From a virus, in the IMG/VR virus record IMGVR_UViG_3300032084_002839, positions 1-29,881 of that record: DNA of 29,881 bases. The stretch is one strand, 5' to 3'. The notes beneath the pieces are model-generated. The model had not been told where the DNA came from. It ran no database searches and saw only the letters and a list, made by a program, of their open reading frames with translations. A program made the translations under genes and the position numbers. The first letter of the stretch is position 1. Each line of letters begins with the position of its first letter. Below, one piece after another: positions 6,268-14,897 of the stretch.

Positions 6268-7436
6268 GCTATCCTCTTCATATCTCCGAAATCCAAGCCC
6301 AGGCTCATGTTTGTTCTAAAGTCACCAAATCTAGTCTTTGAGAACTCTTTTCGCATGCTTTCTACTAGCTCCTTGTCTTCAGCAGATATATCTAGAACAA
6401 TGCTGTCGTGAATACAAAAAGCAACGAACGATTTTTTGCTCTTAAGCATTTTGTCTAATTTCATCGCAGCAGTTAACATCATATCACTAGATGAGCTTTG
6501 TATTAAGTAGTTTAGAGCCTTGTCCTCATCAACACTGATAGTCCTACCATACGGCGTGACCATTTCAAGGCCGTCGTAGTATTTTTCAAGGACCGCTTCC
6601 CTATCAAAGAAAGTGTTTAATTTTTTGTTTTTTGAGGCAGGGTTGTAAAGCCATGCAAAAACTTTTTTCTTGACCTCGTCACGAGTGTACTTGTCATCAA
6701 ATATTTCTTTAGCTAACCAAGAATGCAGGTCCTCTTCAGGCTGATCCTGACCAAGCAGACCAAGCAACACACGCAATTCAGAAGCGTTATAATCAAGCTC
6801 TAGAAAAACATCGTTTTGTGGCTTGAGACATGTGCGCAGGTCCTTATTTAAAGTTAAGATAGGGAAGCTGTCCTTTTGTGTGGTTAGGCGACCAGTCACT
6901 GTGCCCCACGGATTGTAGACAATTTTGTTCTTATCTAAAGATATCTTCTGTGCCCCGGTCTTTTCATCGGTCATATCTAGTTCAGAAAGGTCGATATTGA
7001 GCGTTTGATTAGATATCTTGTTGACAAAAAATATCAAGTCCCTCATGAAGTCGTGATTTGCCGGCTTTTTACAATTTTTGAAAACCTCGGCGGTTATTTC
7101 ATTTTTGAGAGAAAAGTAATCCAATAAAAACTTTTCTGGCACGCAGTCATAAAAGCAAACATCGTCTAAATTTATGCGCGCGTTAAAAAACGTCTTTAGA
7201 AACACCTTTGCCCGGTCGTTTAGCTTTTCAAATCTGCGCTTGCTTTTCTCTGGGCATAGATCCGCCAGGGCCTTACCGCCACTCCAGATTTGTGCATATT
7301 CGACCTCTTTACCTAGCAGAGACGGAGAGGGCGACCAAGTGTGCGTCAATACTTCATCGGAATAGTCATCGTGAAGTTCATCTGCGCAAAATATCTTGTA
7401 GCATTCGTGTTTAGTGTCTAACAGTTGAAAAATCAA
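6264..7436 (-). CDS. Compact family A DNA polymerase (polymerase domain only)
   Basis: This is a PolA-type DNA polymerase reduced to 390 aa. Palm and fingers motifs are present: TVTGRLTTQ (179-187), motif A LELDYNASELR (212-222) with metal ligand D215, the O-helix pattern R252-x3-K256-x3-F260-x3-Y264, an QSSSSD segment (313-318) matching QGTAAD, and motif C IHDSIVLD (342-349) with D344. Phe at the Tyr/Phe selector position is as in E. coli Pol I; Asn follows Y264 where Gly is usual, and motif C is HDS instead of HDE. No 3'-5' or 5'-3' exonuclease domain can be recognised; residues 1-150 are unassigned and may form a small thumb-like part. The start is TTG, chosen for the GAGGA site that overlaps the previous stop. 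It probably serves as the replicative polymerase, with FEN encoded separately at 992-1966. Confidence 0.88.
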   Translation of the reverse strand: MIFQLLDTKHECYKIFCADELHDDYSDEVLTHTWSPSPSLLGKEVEYAQIWSGGKALADLCPEKSKRRFEKLNDRAKVFLKTFFNARINLDDVCFYDCVPEKFLLDYFSLKNEITAEVFKNCKKPANHDFMRDLIFFVNKISNQTLNIDLSELDMTDEKTGAQKISLDKNKIVYNPWGTVTGRLTTQKDSFPILTLNKDLRTCLKPQNDVFLELDYNASELRVLLGLLGQDQPEEDLHSWLAKEIFDDKYTRDEVKKKVFAWLYNPASKNKKLNTFFDREAVLEKYYDGLEMVTPYGRTISVDEDKALNYLIQSSSSDMMLTAAMKLDKMLKSKKSFVAFCIHDSIVLDISAEDKELVESMRKEFSKTRFGDFRTNMSLGLDFGDMKRIA

Positions 7437-7443
7437 CTTTTCC

Positions 7444-8766
7444 TCATTTTATGTTTTTTGTACCAGTTAGAGAATACTGAACTCGATCGGGATTGTTGAT
7501 TTCTCTTTCAATCTCGGCTTTTCTTTGTGAGTATTCTTCTGCGGATACGCCGTACCAATAACGGCCTTTTGATAAAAATTTAGAAACATGCTGGCCTTTT
7601 GTCAAGTTATTTATTTGGTTTAGTGCGGCCTCTTCGCCAAAAAGCCTAGCTCTTTTGACAACTTCTTTTGAGTGTAGATGTAGCTCTTGCGGTGTGTGCA
7701 TCGTTGACGTTTCAGCTAATCTCAACTTTAATATTATCTTTAGCCAATATTCTTGTTCTTCTTTTTCGCTTGTAAACATAGCAGTGCCTGGTATCTCGCG
7801 CTCTTTTCTTACTGTTTTTACTTTCGTGCCATAGCCGCTGTCGAGGCACTTTGTGTAGTTGTCAACTGTATATGTATTGTATTGCCTGTAAAAAGCACTA
7901 TAAAGCGATCGCAGCTTGCTGCCCAGATTTATATATTCCTCCAGGTGGGCCTTATTATAGTAGGTCTCAAAAACATTATCAAAACTGGCCGCGGAGCGGT
8001 CCATGTAAAGCTGGGCGCCGGTTAAAGTATCGTTTTCGTTTTTGTCATTCATGCCAGACGCTAGATTGAACACTAGACGCCAGGGTGCGTTCTTATCGAC
8101 CATGAAGCCAAACTTTTTTGCCTCGTTCACAAAAAATGTGAAATTTCTATCGTTCACGTAATCATATAATCTAGCTTGTTGCTCAATACTATGCGACTCA
8201 TTGCCAATCTCCAGCATCAAGCCTGAAACAAAAGAAGAGCAGTGGCTGGATAGTAAAAAGCCGGTCTTAGTTAACGGGAAAAGCCTGGCTGTTCTTAAAA
8301 CAAACTTTACGAACTCTCTAATAAAATCTTTTTGATTTTTTATTTTCTCGCCTCGCTTATCAATTGGAAGATAGGAATTAACGAAGGTTGTGTAAAGTTT
8401 GTTCAAGTAAGTATCGTAGCTGTACTCCAAATCACCGGTCGTCCAAGACTTGTGCACCCTTAAGTCAGAAGTGTAAAGACTGTCTTTCGAGATAAAGCCC
8501 TTATTGGCCGCAGAGCGCACATTCTTCCTCATATCAGAAAAAGCTGCTTCGACAAAATCTACAACTAAGTGCGTAGTGTTGTTCGCACCTACAATTTGTC
8601 TTAAATTACTGTCGTTTAAGTATACGGCATCACCCTGTTTGTCAATCCTACCATACAATAGGTGCTTATTGTGTAAATCAAAAGTTTTGACACCAGGAAA
8701 TTGAGGATAAAAGTCACTTAATACTCTTTTTGCGACAAATATGTTTTCTACATTGTTTTTCCCCAT
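7444..8766 (-). CDS. Unknown 440-aa protein between baseplate genes and polymerase
   Basis: No family can be named with confidence. The protein is mostly helical in appearance and rich in aromatics and charged residues, without signal peptide or membrane segments. A distinctive central stretch reads FFVNEAKKFGFMVDKNAPWR followed by LVFNLAS (roughly residues 215-240 from the chosen start). The last third is charged and basic. The ATG at 8766 is preferred over the longer frame from 8796 because AGGGGA lies seven bases upstream and it then starts after the stop of the previous gene (8777). It follows the baseplate hub-like gene and precedes the polymerase by seven bases, so it lies at the virion/replication boundary; it could be structural or a DNA-metabolism factor. 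Confidence 0.8.
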   Translation of the reverse strand: MGKNNVENIFVAKRVLSDFYPQFPGVKTFDLHNKHLLYGRIDKQGDAVYLNDSNLRQIVGANNTTHLVVDFVEAAFSDMRKNVRSAANKGFISKDSLYTSDLRVHKSWTTGDLEYSYDTYLNKLYTTFVNSYLPIDKRGEKIKNQKDFIREFVKFVLRTARLFPLTKTGFLLSSHCSSFVSGLMLEIGNESHSIEQQARLYDYVNDRNFTFFVNEAKKFGFMVDKNAPWRLVFNLASGMNDKNENDTLTGAQLYMDRSAASFDNVFETYYNKAHLEEYINLGSKLRSLYSAFYRQYNTYTVDNYTKCLDSGYGTKVKTVRKEREIPGTAMFTSEKEEQEYWLKIILKLRLAETSTMHTPQELHLHSKEVVKRARLFGEEAALNQINNLTKGQHVSKFLSKGRYWYGVSAEEYSQRKAEIEREINNPDRVQYSLTGTKNIK

Positions 8767-8776
8767 TTTTTGTCCC

Positions 8777-11482
8777 CTATTGCTGGAATCCTTCAATCTT
8801 TGTTTCGAATTTAGAATTATTTATTGTAATTGTTGTTTTGAGCACCAAGTGATACCCACCCAGATTCATTTTGTAAGCCAGAGAGCTGGCATCCTCTACA
8901 GAGCCTAACCCTGCAAGACTCGGGTTGACATAATAAAACATTCCGGGTATAAATAGAGTATTACCAATTAAGGTCAGGTCCGTATTATAAGGAAACTTAA
9001 GCTGATCTAATGAATCTGATCCTAAAATTTCACTACCCATTGACCTAGCCTCTGCCAGGCCTGGAACATTAACCCTTTTAAAGTTCATGTTTTTTAGTAT
9101 TCCTACATCCGAGCCGATATTAAAGTGATATATACCGTCTCTTATGTCCTTGTTTGGGTCGCCGCGGCGCTCTGTTATGTCTTCGTGGGATGTGACGTGC
9201 AAAAGCAGATAATCAAAGGAATTTCTGATTAAGCTTTCCGAGGTAGGGGCGGCCTCGCTTACTTTTTTAAAGTATTGCTCCTGAAACATCGTATCGTCAG
9301 TATTGATAACTTGTTTTTTAGGTAAAAGTTCTTGTAGCTTTCTGCTTTCTGTTGGGGCTCCAGGCAGGGTTAAAGAAACAAAATTGTGCCTTGTTCTTGG
9401 GGCTCTATAGTTTTTTGACATTCCAACACCTAGACCTGGCAATACCAAATCCTTTATTAAGGACGTCAAAAAAGCACCCAAAGAAAGTTTTAAATTTTGA
9501 GTTCTCACCACTTTCTTAATAAACCAAGATCTGAACAGGTTAAACGATATTGGCATTTGAGCTAAATTGATTTTTCTTACCCTGTCCTCTGAATCGAGAT
9601 ACTCTAGTGGACCAAGAAGCATTCTAGCTGTTTTTAGCGGGTAGTCTAGATCCACGTTATCTTCGTTGTAATATGATCTTTCATTAAACACTAAACTACC
9701 TTGATTTGCGCCTGGGAAGGGCGACTCTAAATCAAGTCGTCCGATTCCAGCGTTCTTGCATGCTAGCTCAACGATATCCCCCAAAAACATGAAATAAAAC
9801 TTAAAGTTGTTTTTGTCAGCAGACACAATGGGAGCAACTTTTTTATCTTTTTTCTTTTCTGTATCGCCAGTAGGTTTGTCGTTTGATTCAGATTCAGTTT
9901 CAAATTGCAAATCAGATTCTATTGCAGCATTTAGTTCCTTCGTCGTTGCCAGGCCAGTGCCTTCTCTAATAATTTTAAATGAAGCTGGTGCTGCTCCTGA
10001 AGGGTTGTTGGCAGCTGTTGCTATGTCTTCACCAGTTGGGTCGATCCCAGGCTCCTCGGATCCCTCGACTGCTAATGCTTGAACATCTCTAGCTGCAGAA
10101 GAGGCACAAAACAGCCGCGAGCCATTGCCTGTAGGCGAGGTGTTGCCATCAATTATTTGGCCTAAAAAGCTTTGATAGATTTCTTTTTTGTATTGGCCAA
10201 CCCTTTGTTTTATTCGAGTCTGTAGCTTGTCAGCATTATCGTCAGTGGTCAAAAACTTCTGCAGCTTTCCTGTATCGACTACCCTCAAGGTTGTTTTGCT
10301 TGTTTTGTCATATCTTACACCAGTCTCTATGGGAAAGCTCCTGCCAGCGGTAGCAAATTCTTCTTCAAAGATGCCACTAAAAAATCCTGGTGTTTCAACT
10401 AACTCTTTTACAGTTGTTCTTGCTTTGCATTTGTCGTCTTTGCATGTAGCTTTCTTAAGGCCTCGCATTACTGACCTAAATGTTGTTTGGGCGCCCAGGA
10501 CCGCCGCTGGATGCTCGCTTGAATTAGAGATTGCCAGGGCGTTGTTCGAAGCTGCGGTGCCAGTTCTTATAATATTTTGGAATATGTTGACTTGGTTTGA
10601 AGCAATCGTAGTTTCGATCGCTCCTCTGTATTTAGCAGTTAAATCAACAGATCCGTTGTCTTTGACCGAAAAAGAGTAATCATACAGATTCAAAGACAAG
10701 ACTATGTTGTGTCTTTCTATATTTCGTATCGCATCCAGTTCTGCTTTGGATAAGTTTAGGCCACGCAGTTGATTTTCGTCTGGTGCAGTATATCCTAGCA
10801 ATACTTTTATGATGTAATGCTTTGGATTGTATGTGTCTGCTAATCTTGTTTTTTTGGCTGCAGTCCATGTAATAAGGTCAACGTATCTAATGCCGCCTTG
10901 TTCGGGGGGTGGTTCACCTGGTGGAGCCGCCTGGATGTCCTTCAAGCTCTTAAATGTTAGATTTAGTGTACAATCAATATTTTGCTCAATCGCGCCGTGA
11001 GTTCGACCATCTTGTGTAAAAGAAAAACTTTTCAAACCGACGTTTCTCCAGCTGGGCTTCGTGGTTTCAAATTTTAAATAATCTTGCACTGTTACTGCGC
11101 GCTCTAAACCGAAAGTGTCAGAGAATTTAATTTCTCTATAAATTGGCACTTGCTTTGATGTGGTTCTCGCGTTATTAGATTCGCCAATTTCATTATTACC
11201 AGGTGTCTCAAATAAGACCTTGTATAACCTTATCTTGGGGCGCATCAAGGAAAGAGTTGTATTTTTGATTTTATAAAAAACATCAAAATTGTCAATTCCA
11301 CGAAGCCTGTTAACTAGTTTCGCACCATCGCCGTTGACTTGTCTGAAAGTAGCATAATTAAACAAGTTTTGGTTTGCGACAAAATAATTTGCCGCCTTTG
11401 TCAAGTTGCTGGTTAGTATCTCTTGCTCAACGTTAGAGTTATTAACGTCGCTATTGATGTCTTGTTTTTTTACTTCGGCCAT
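8777..11482 (-). CDS. Large baseplate/tail-hub-like structural protein
   Basis: This 901-aa protein is probably a baseplate or tail-hub component. The C-terminal part has the pattern seen at the ends of hub proteins (gp27/VgrG-like): a strand entering LIGNTLFIPGMFYYVNP (about 835-851), a glycine-rich GLG turn, then GGYHLVLKTTITINN and KFETKIEGFQQ. Two beta-rich parts (about 80-300 and 570-901) are separated by a low-complexity acidic/lysine linker (about 525-565, FETESESNDKPTGDTEKKKDKK). The ATG follows the stop of the LysM-like gene by one base and has only a weak ribosome site, implying coupled translation. The tail-gene neighbourhood supports a virion role; the exact homologue of a T4 subunit is not resolved. 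Confidence 0.72.
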   Translation of the reverse strand: MAEVKKQDINSDVNNSNVEQEILTSNLTKAANYFVANQNLFNYATFRQVNGDGAKLVNRLRGIDNFDVFYKIKNTTLSLMRPKIRLYKVLFETPGNNEIGESNNARTTSKQVPIYREIKFSDTFGLERAVTVQDYLKFETTKPSWRNVGLKSFSFTQDGRTHGAIEQNIDCTLNLTFKSLKDIQAAPPGEPPPEQGGIRYVDLITWTAAKKTRLADTYNPKHYIIKVLLGYTAPDENQLRGLNLSKAELDAIRNIERHNIVLSLNLYDYSFSVKDNGSVDLTAKYRGAIETTIASNQVNIFQNIIRTGTAASNNALAISNSSEHPAAVLGAQTTFRSVMRGLKKATCKDDKCKARTTVKELVETPGFFSGIFEEEFATAGRSFPIETGVRYDKTSKTTLRVVDTGKLQKFLTTDDNADKLQTRIKQRVGQYKKEIYQSFLGQIIDGNTSPTGNGSRLFCASSAARDVQALAVEGSEEPGIDPTGEDIATAANNPSGAAPASFKIIREGTGLATTKELNAAIESDLQFETESESNDKPTGDTEKKKDKKVAPIVSADKNNFKFYFMFLGDIVELACKNAGIGRLDLESPFPGANQGSLVFNERSYYNEDNVDLDYPLKTARMLLGPLEYLDSEDRVRKINLAQMPISFNLFRSWFIKKVVRTQNLKLSLGAFLTSLIKDLVLPGLGVGMSKNYRAPRTRHNFVSLTLPGAPTESRKLQELLPKKQVINTDDTMFQEQYFKKVSEAAPTSESLIRNSFDYLLLHVTSHEDITERRGDPNKDIRDGIYHFNIGSDVGILKNMNFKRVNVPGLAEARSMGSEILGSDSLDQLKFPYNTDLTLIGNTLFIPGMFYYVNPSLAGLGSVEDASSLAYKMNLGGYHLVLKTTITINNSKFETKIEGFQQ

Positions 11483-11483
11483 T

Positions 11484-11819
11484 TTAATAACCCATATAGT
11501 ATAACACAGTTTCTAGTGGAGTTGGAATATAAATAACATCTCCAAGCTTTGCATGAAATTCTGTTGGCTTTTGGTTGTAGTGTGCGATAACCCACCAAAG
11601 CTCTGGGTCTCCATAATATTCATCTGCCAATTTGAAGTATCTATCTCCAGTCCCCCAGATATGCTTTATGGTAGAAAAATTTGAAGCTTCGCCAGTGTCT
11701 GGGTGCTTTAATCTTGGAGTGTTGAATTGTTTGATTTCTTTGAGGCCACGAGTTTTTTTCAAATACGTTTTATATTGCTCGTCCTCATTAATAAAGATTT
11801 CTTGGTTTTTATATCTCAT
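11484..11819 (-). CDS. LysM-like / gp53-like baseplate protein
   Basis: This 111-aa protein has a C-terminal module typical of small LysM-like baseplate proteins and of the T4 gp53 type: GDRYFKLADEYYGDPELWW (about 56-74) then VIAHYN and a final GDVIYIPTP (about 92-100), i.e. a helix that positions the domain, a paired Trp and a closing beta strand. The N-terminal half (about 1-50) contains RLKHPDTGE, as in baseplate wedge proteins that bridge subunits. It is placed between two baseplate-type genes, with 1- and 11-base gaps. In contractile tails such proteins link wedge or hub to the tube; that role is inferred. The ATG is used with AGGAAA upstream. Confidence 0.75.
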   Translation of the reverse strand: MRYKNQEIFINEDEQYKTYLKKTRGLKEIKQFNTPRLKHPDTGEASNFSTIKHIWGTGDRYFKLADEYYGDPELWWVIAHYNQKPTEFHAKLGDVIYIPTPLETVLYYMGY

Positions 11820-11830
11820 TATGGTTTTTC

Positions 11831-12778
11831 CTATTCGTTACTCAAATCGAGAAGGTCGCCAGGATTGTCTTTCGGTGTTGATCCAAGATCTGTCGCTTTG
11901 ATATCTACGTCTAGTTGCCGAGCATCTGCGCTGCCTGGGGCAGCTGCGGCTGCGGGGCCTTGGGTGTCATTTTGTATTGTCGCTCCCGCTGTTGGTGTGT
12001 CTGCTGTTTCGCGAACAAGACCAAAATCATATGGGAAGCGAGGACCGGACGTGCCGCCTCTGAATTCTCCAGTGTAAAGATCCCAACCCAACTTGTGGTC
12101 GTGCACAACATTTAGCGTGAAGCTCACCTTTATTAGCTTTGGAATCAGTATGTTTTTGCCTTCATTTACTGTATTTTCGAAACCTGCGGCCTTTATTACA
12201 TTAGCTATGTCGGATCCAAAAGAAGTGCCTAAATTGTCGACTTTTCCGCCAATAAATCCTTGCTTTACATCGTGTGTCACTGACAAGTTCTGTATGACCC
12301 CTGGGAGGCCTTGGCCGTCGTTTGTTGAAGAGCAGATCAAATTTGCATACCTAACTCTGAACATTGGAGAAGCAGCGATCGAAGTTGCTGTATCGCTTTC
12401 TTTGTAGGTTGGGTAAAGTGACGCTGCGAACCAACTTAAGTTGTTTAGATTGTCCAGGCCCATTGTAACAGAAGAAGCTGGAATTGAAAAGCCAACAGTA
12501 ATTGAACGATTGTTTGATTTCCACATGTAATATGGGTCAGTTCTACCAAAAGGCTGTTCGGCCGTTTGTTTTGAGTCGAACTTATCTGATAAATTATCTA
12601 GATAAGCTATAAATTGTATAACTGGTGGGTTTTTTATATGAAGAGGTATGATCTCCAATATAGTGCCGGCTTCAGCAGCTCTACTGTTTTCTAATCCTCT
12701 CTTTTTAAACTTTACGTTGGAGAATTGGTTCTTTTCTCCTCCAAAAGCTGCTTTCTCTACTTGAAAAAATTTTGGCAC
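11831..12778 (-). CDS. Tail/baseplate structural protein, possible tube-initiator type
   Basis: This 315-aa protein has the look of a contractile-tail baseplate/tube-initiator protein: FIAYLDNLSDKFDSK (about 56-70), GRTDPYYMWKSNNRSITVGF (about 78-97), ASLYPTYKE, RVRYANLIC and, after a central segment, IPKLIKVSFTLNVVHDH followed by LGWD. Similar proteins occur between tape measure and hub genes in many myophages. The last 60 residues are alanine/proline-rich and disordered. The start is GTG: no ATG lies near the conserved N-terminus (PKFFQVEKAAFGG), and GGGAG lies nine bases upstream. It follows the tape measure by 22 bases. Equivalence to T4 gp48 or gp54 is plausible but not proven by motifs. 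Confidence 0.68.
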   Translation of the reverse strand: MPKFFQVEKAAFGGEKNQFSNVKFKKRGLENSRAAEAGTILEIIPLHIKNPPVIQFIAYLDNLSDKFDSKQTAEQPFGRTDPYYMWKSNNRSITVGFSIPASSVTMGLDNLNNLSWFAASLYPTYKESDTATSIAASPMFRVRYANLICSSTNDGQGLPGVIQNLSVTHDVKQGFIGGKVDNLGTSFGSDIANVIKAAGFENTVNEGKNILIPKLIKVSFTLNVVHDHKLGWDLYTGEFRGGTSGPRFPYDFGLVRETADTPTAGATIQNDTQGPAAAAAPGSADARQLDVDIKATDLGSTPKDNPGDLLDLSNE

Positions 12779-12800
12779 TCTATGTTTCTCCCTGTGTTTA

Positions 12801-14831
12801 TTAAACCATCTCGCTATTCATCCCGGAGACGGCTCGGTCGCTGGTAGCGGCCATCTCGCCCCTGGTAACTTCCAAAGCAACGTCAGCCACCATATTCTGC
12901 ATGCTATCGCCTTTAATCTCAATGCCGGTCACAGTTACGGTCGTCTTGCTAGCATCAGCCTGATCGCCGGTGTTGGCTGGGGTCTGGGTAGCTGCCTTAA
13001 GGACGGCGCCGACACCGATGAACGCTTTCGCCCCGCCACGGGCTCGATCGGTCGCTAGCGTAGCGGCGCGTTCCACCTCGTCCTCGGCGCCTCCGAGGGC
13101 CGCGATGCCTTCGCGAGCTGCAACAAAAGTTTTTCCTAAATCACCCTTTAAGGTGCGCGCAGTTTTAATAAGTGAGTTTTTGATAACATTATTATACGAT
13201 TCAGCGGCTCCAGACGCGGCTTCATATGCCTTGACTGCGGCGACACCAAACGAAGAAACGCTAGCCTTTGACTTCTCTTGCATATCCATTCCTTGTTTTG
13301 CTCGCTCAGCCAGGTTTTCTGTGGTCAACGGGCCGGTGTCAACTGCTGCCTTAGCCTCGTCGACTGCTTCTTCGCCGAGAAGCTGTCTTTGGAACTCGGC
13401 TACATTGTCGAAACCTGCGGCAGAAGCGATGATCGATTTATACCTACGGTTAAGAGACTCAAATTCAACACCCGAATTGTTGACGGCTTCAGCGATCATA
13501 TCAAATTTTTCATCTGGATCGGCATGGGCTAAATCAGTGACAGATATCAAAGTATCACCCAAGACGCCGTTTAGAGTTTGTGCTGCTTTGGCGGCGCCTT
13601 CGAATGTGTCCATCTTCATTGCTATACTAACCAGTTTGCCCATCTCTGCGCCAGTGGCTGCTGATCTTGCCTGCAAGTCAGCGAAGACTTCCGTCATCTC
13701 ACTACCGAACTGGGAAAGCGTTGGCATAGCGGACTCAAAATTACCAAAAACCTTATTTATGTCCATTCCAAGAGATGTTGCGATACCCGCCACAGATCTT
13801 AAGCTTTTTCCAGCTTCAACCGGAGCCTTGCCGAAAGCTTTTGTAAATACGTCGATAAGTTTTGCTGATGTTTTAGTTTGGACGCCAACTTTCTTTAAGC
13901 CAGCCACAAGGTTAGCTGTAACCGAGGCAGCTGCCGGCTCATTTTTCAAGAAATCAGCACGGAACAGGCTAGACTCTTGTATGAGAGCAGAGAGTGCTTC
14001 TTTTGAGTCTTCAACAGTAATTCCAATATCGACAAATGGTTGATCGTCAACGCTCAAATTTAATCCATCTAAAGATTCTTGAAAGCCTTCTATTCCTGCA
14101 CGGGCGCCTTCGGGGTCCATGGCAGCCTGAAGGTTGTTTTTGATTGACTCTAGCGGCATACCGGTTGCCTTTACAATACCGGAGAAAGCTTTATCAAATT
14201 GCACCGGCAGCGCCTGGATGTCTTTGCCGATATCCTGCAGGCTTAGTTGAAATCCTAAAAATTTAGCCAATACCACTTCAGGTAGCGCAGCATTGATAAG
14301 GTCTCCACCTAAACTCATAAAATCGCTGCCGATGGCGGCGATCTGTTTAGCGCTATCAACAACCAATTGCTGCGCAGTGGCGCGTTCTTTGGTGCCCTTG
14401 GTTATTTTTGCTAGTTCACCACTCTCGGTCTTAAGCTGCCTTATTCGCGCATCGGATTCTTTTTTGGACTGTTCATTGATTTTTTTTATTCTATCATGAA
14501 CTTCACTTTGTTTTATACTGGTGGCGAGTCGCGAATTAGCCAACTTTAGCATGGCTTTTTGGTGTTCTATTTCTCTTTGGTGATTTTTAATCTCGCGATC
14601 ATAATAATTTTGACCAATCTCTTTGTTTTTGAGCTGCTTTTCTAGGGCTATTATCTTTTTTTCTTCAAGATCAACTGCTACACGAACAGTCTCCGCGTTG
14701 GTTTCAAGAATATTTCCAGCGGCTTTGATAGCTTGCTGCTGCTGCATAGTCAATTCAGATAACTGTTTTTCAGTCGCTAAAATTTCCTTAGCAATAACTA
14801 GCTTTTTCTCCATTTCTTCTATTGTAGCCAT
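12801..14831 (-). CDS. Tail tape measure protein
   Basis: This protein sets tail length and is ejected ahead of DNA. Residues 1-170 are an uninterrupted charged, coiled-coil-like segment (EKKLVIAKEILATEKQ, KKIIALEKQLKNKE), followed by alternating hydrophobic helices rich in Ala, Gly and Ser (FMSLGGDLINAALPEVVLA, about 175-195) and a long helical body to about 600. The position between tail tube/chaperone genes and baseplate genes is diagnostic. At 676 aa it is slightly longer than T4 gp29 (590 aa), suggesting a tail of comparable or slightly greater length, if the usual length rule holds. An in-frame GTG lies at 14840, but the ATG at 14831 is preferred because AGAGG sits eight bases before it. 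A candidate promoter motif lies 16 bases upstream. Confidence 0.85.
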   Translation of the reverse strand: MATIEEMEKKLVIAKEILATEKQLSELTMQQQQAIKAAGNILETNAETVRVAVDLEEKKIIALEKQLKNKEIGQNYYDREIKNHQREIEHQKAMLKLANSRLATSIKQSEVHDRIKKINEQSKKESDARIRQLKTESGELAKITKGTKERATAQQLVVDSAKQIAAIGSDFMSLGGDLINAALPEVVLAKFLGFQLSLQDIGKDIQALPVQFDKAFSGIVKATGMPLESIKNNLQAAMDPEGARAGIEGFQESLDGLNLSVDDQPFVDIGITVEDSKEALSALIQESSLFRADFLKNEPAAASVTANLVAGLKKVGVQTKTSAKLIDVFTKAFGKAPVEAGKSLRSVAGIATSLGMDINKVFGNFESAMPTLSQFGSEMTEVFADLQARSAATGAEMGKLVSIAMKMDTFEGAAKAAQTLNGVLGDTLISVTDLAHADPDEKFDMIAEAVNNSGVEFESLNRRYKSIIASAAGFDNVAEFQRQLLGEEAVDEAKAAVDTGPLTTENLAERAKQGMDMQEKSKASVSSFGVAAVKAYEAASGAAESYNNVIKNSLIKTARTLKGDLGKTFVAAREGIAALGGAEDEVERAATLATDRARGGAKAFIGVGAVLKAATQTPANTGDQADASKTTVTVTGIEIKGDSMQNMVADVALEVTRGEMAATSDRAVSGMNSEMV

Positions 14832-14847
14832 AAAAGACACCTCTATC

Positions 14848-14858
14848 TAGTAAATAGT
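14848..14858 (-). promoter_or_regulatory. Late-promoter-like motif before tape measure
   Basis: ACTATTTACTA on the coding strand matches the recurrent element ACTANTTATNA at all but one fixed base. It lies between the terminator at 14872-14897 and the tape measure ATG, 16 bases from the start, which is the expected arrangement for a fresh transcription start. Confidence 0.5.
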
Positions 14859-14871
14859 GACATGCGAAAAA

Positions 14872-14897
14872 TAAAAACCGGCTTAGGGGCCGGCTTT
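14872..14897 (-). terminator. Intrinsic terminator after the gp26-like pair
   Basis: On the coding strand AAAGCCGGC pairs with GCCGGTTTT (nine pairs including one G-T) around CCCTAA, followed by a T-run. The stem begins within the stop codon of the 50-aa gene, so it closes the tail tube/gp26 transcription segment just before the tape measure. Confidence 0.8.

Noticed and set aside
8767-8796. Longer start for the 440-aa protein (MKDSSNRGQK extension)
   Set aside because: It would overlap the previous gene and lacks a ribosome site; AGGGGA precedes the ATG at 8766 instead.
10188-10679. Plus-strand frame of 163 codons inside the baseplate gene
   Set aside because: Shadow of the 901-aa gene; no start signals and no family resemblance.
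12970-14043. Long plus-strand frame (357 codons) antisense to the tape measure
   Set aside because: It mirrors the Ala/Ser-rich tape measure coding, has no ribosome site or recognisable domain, and every supported gene is on the minus strand.
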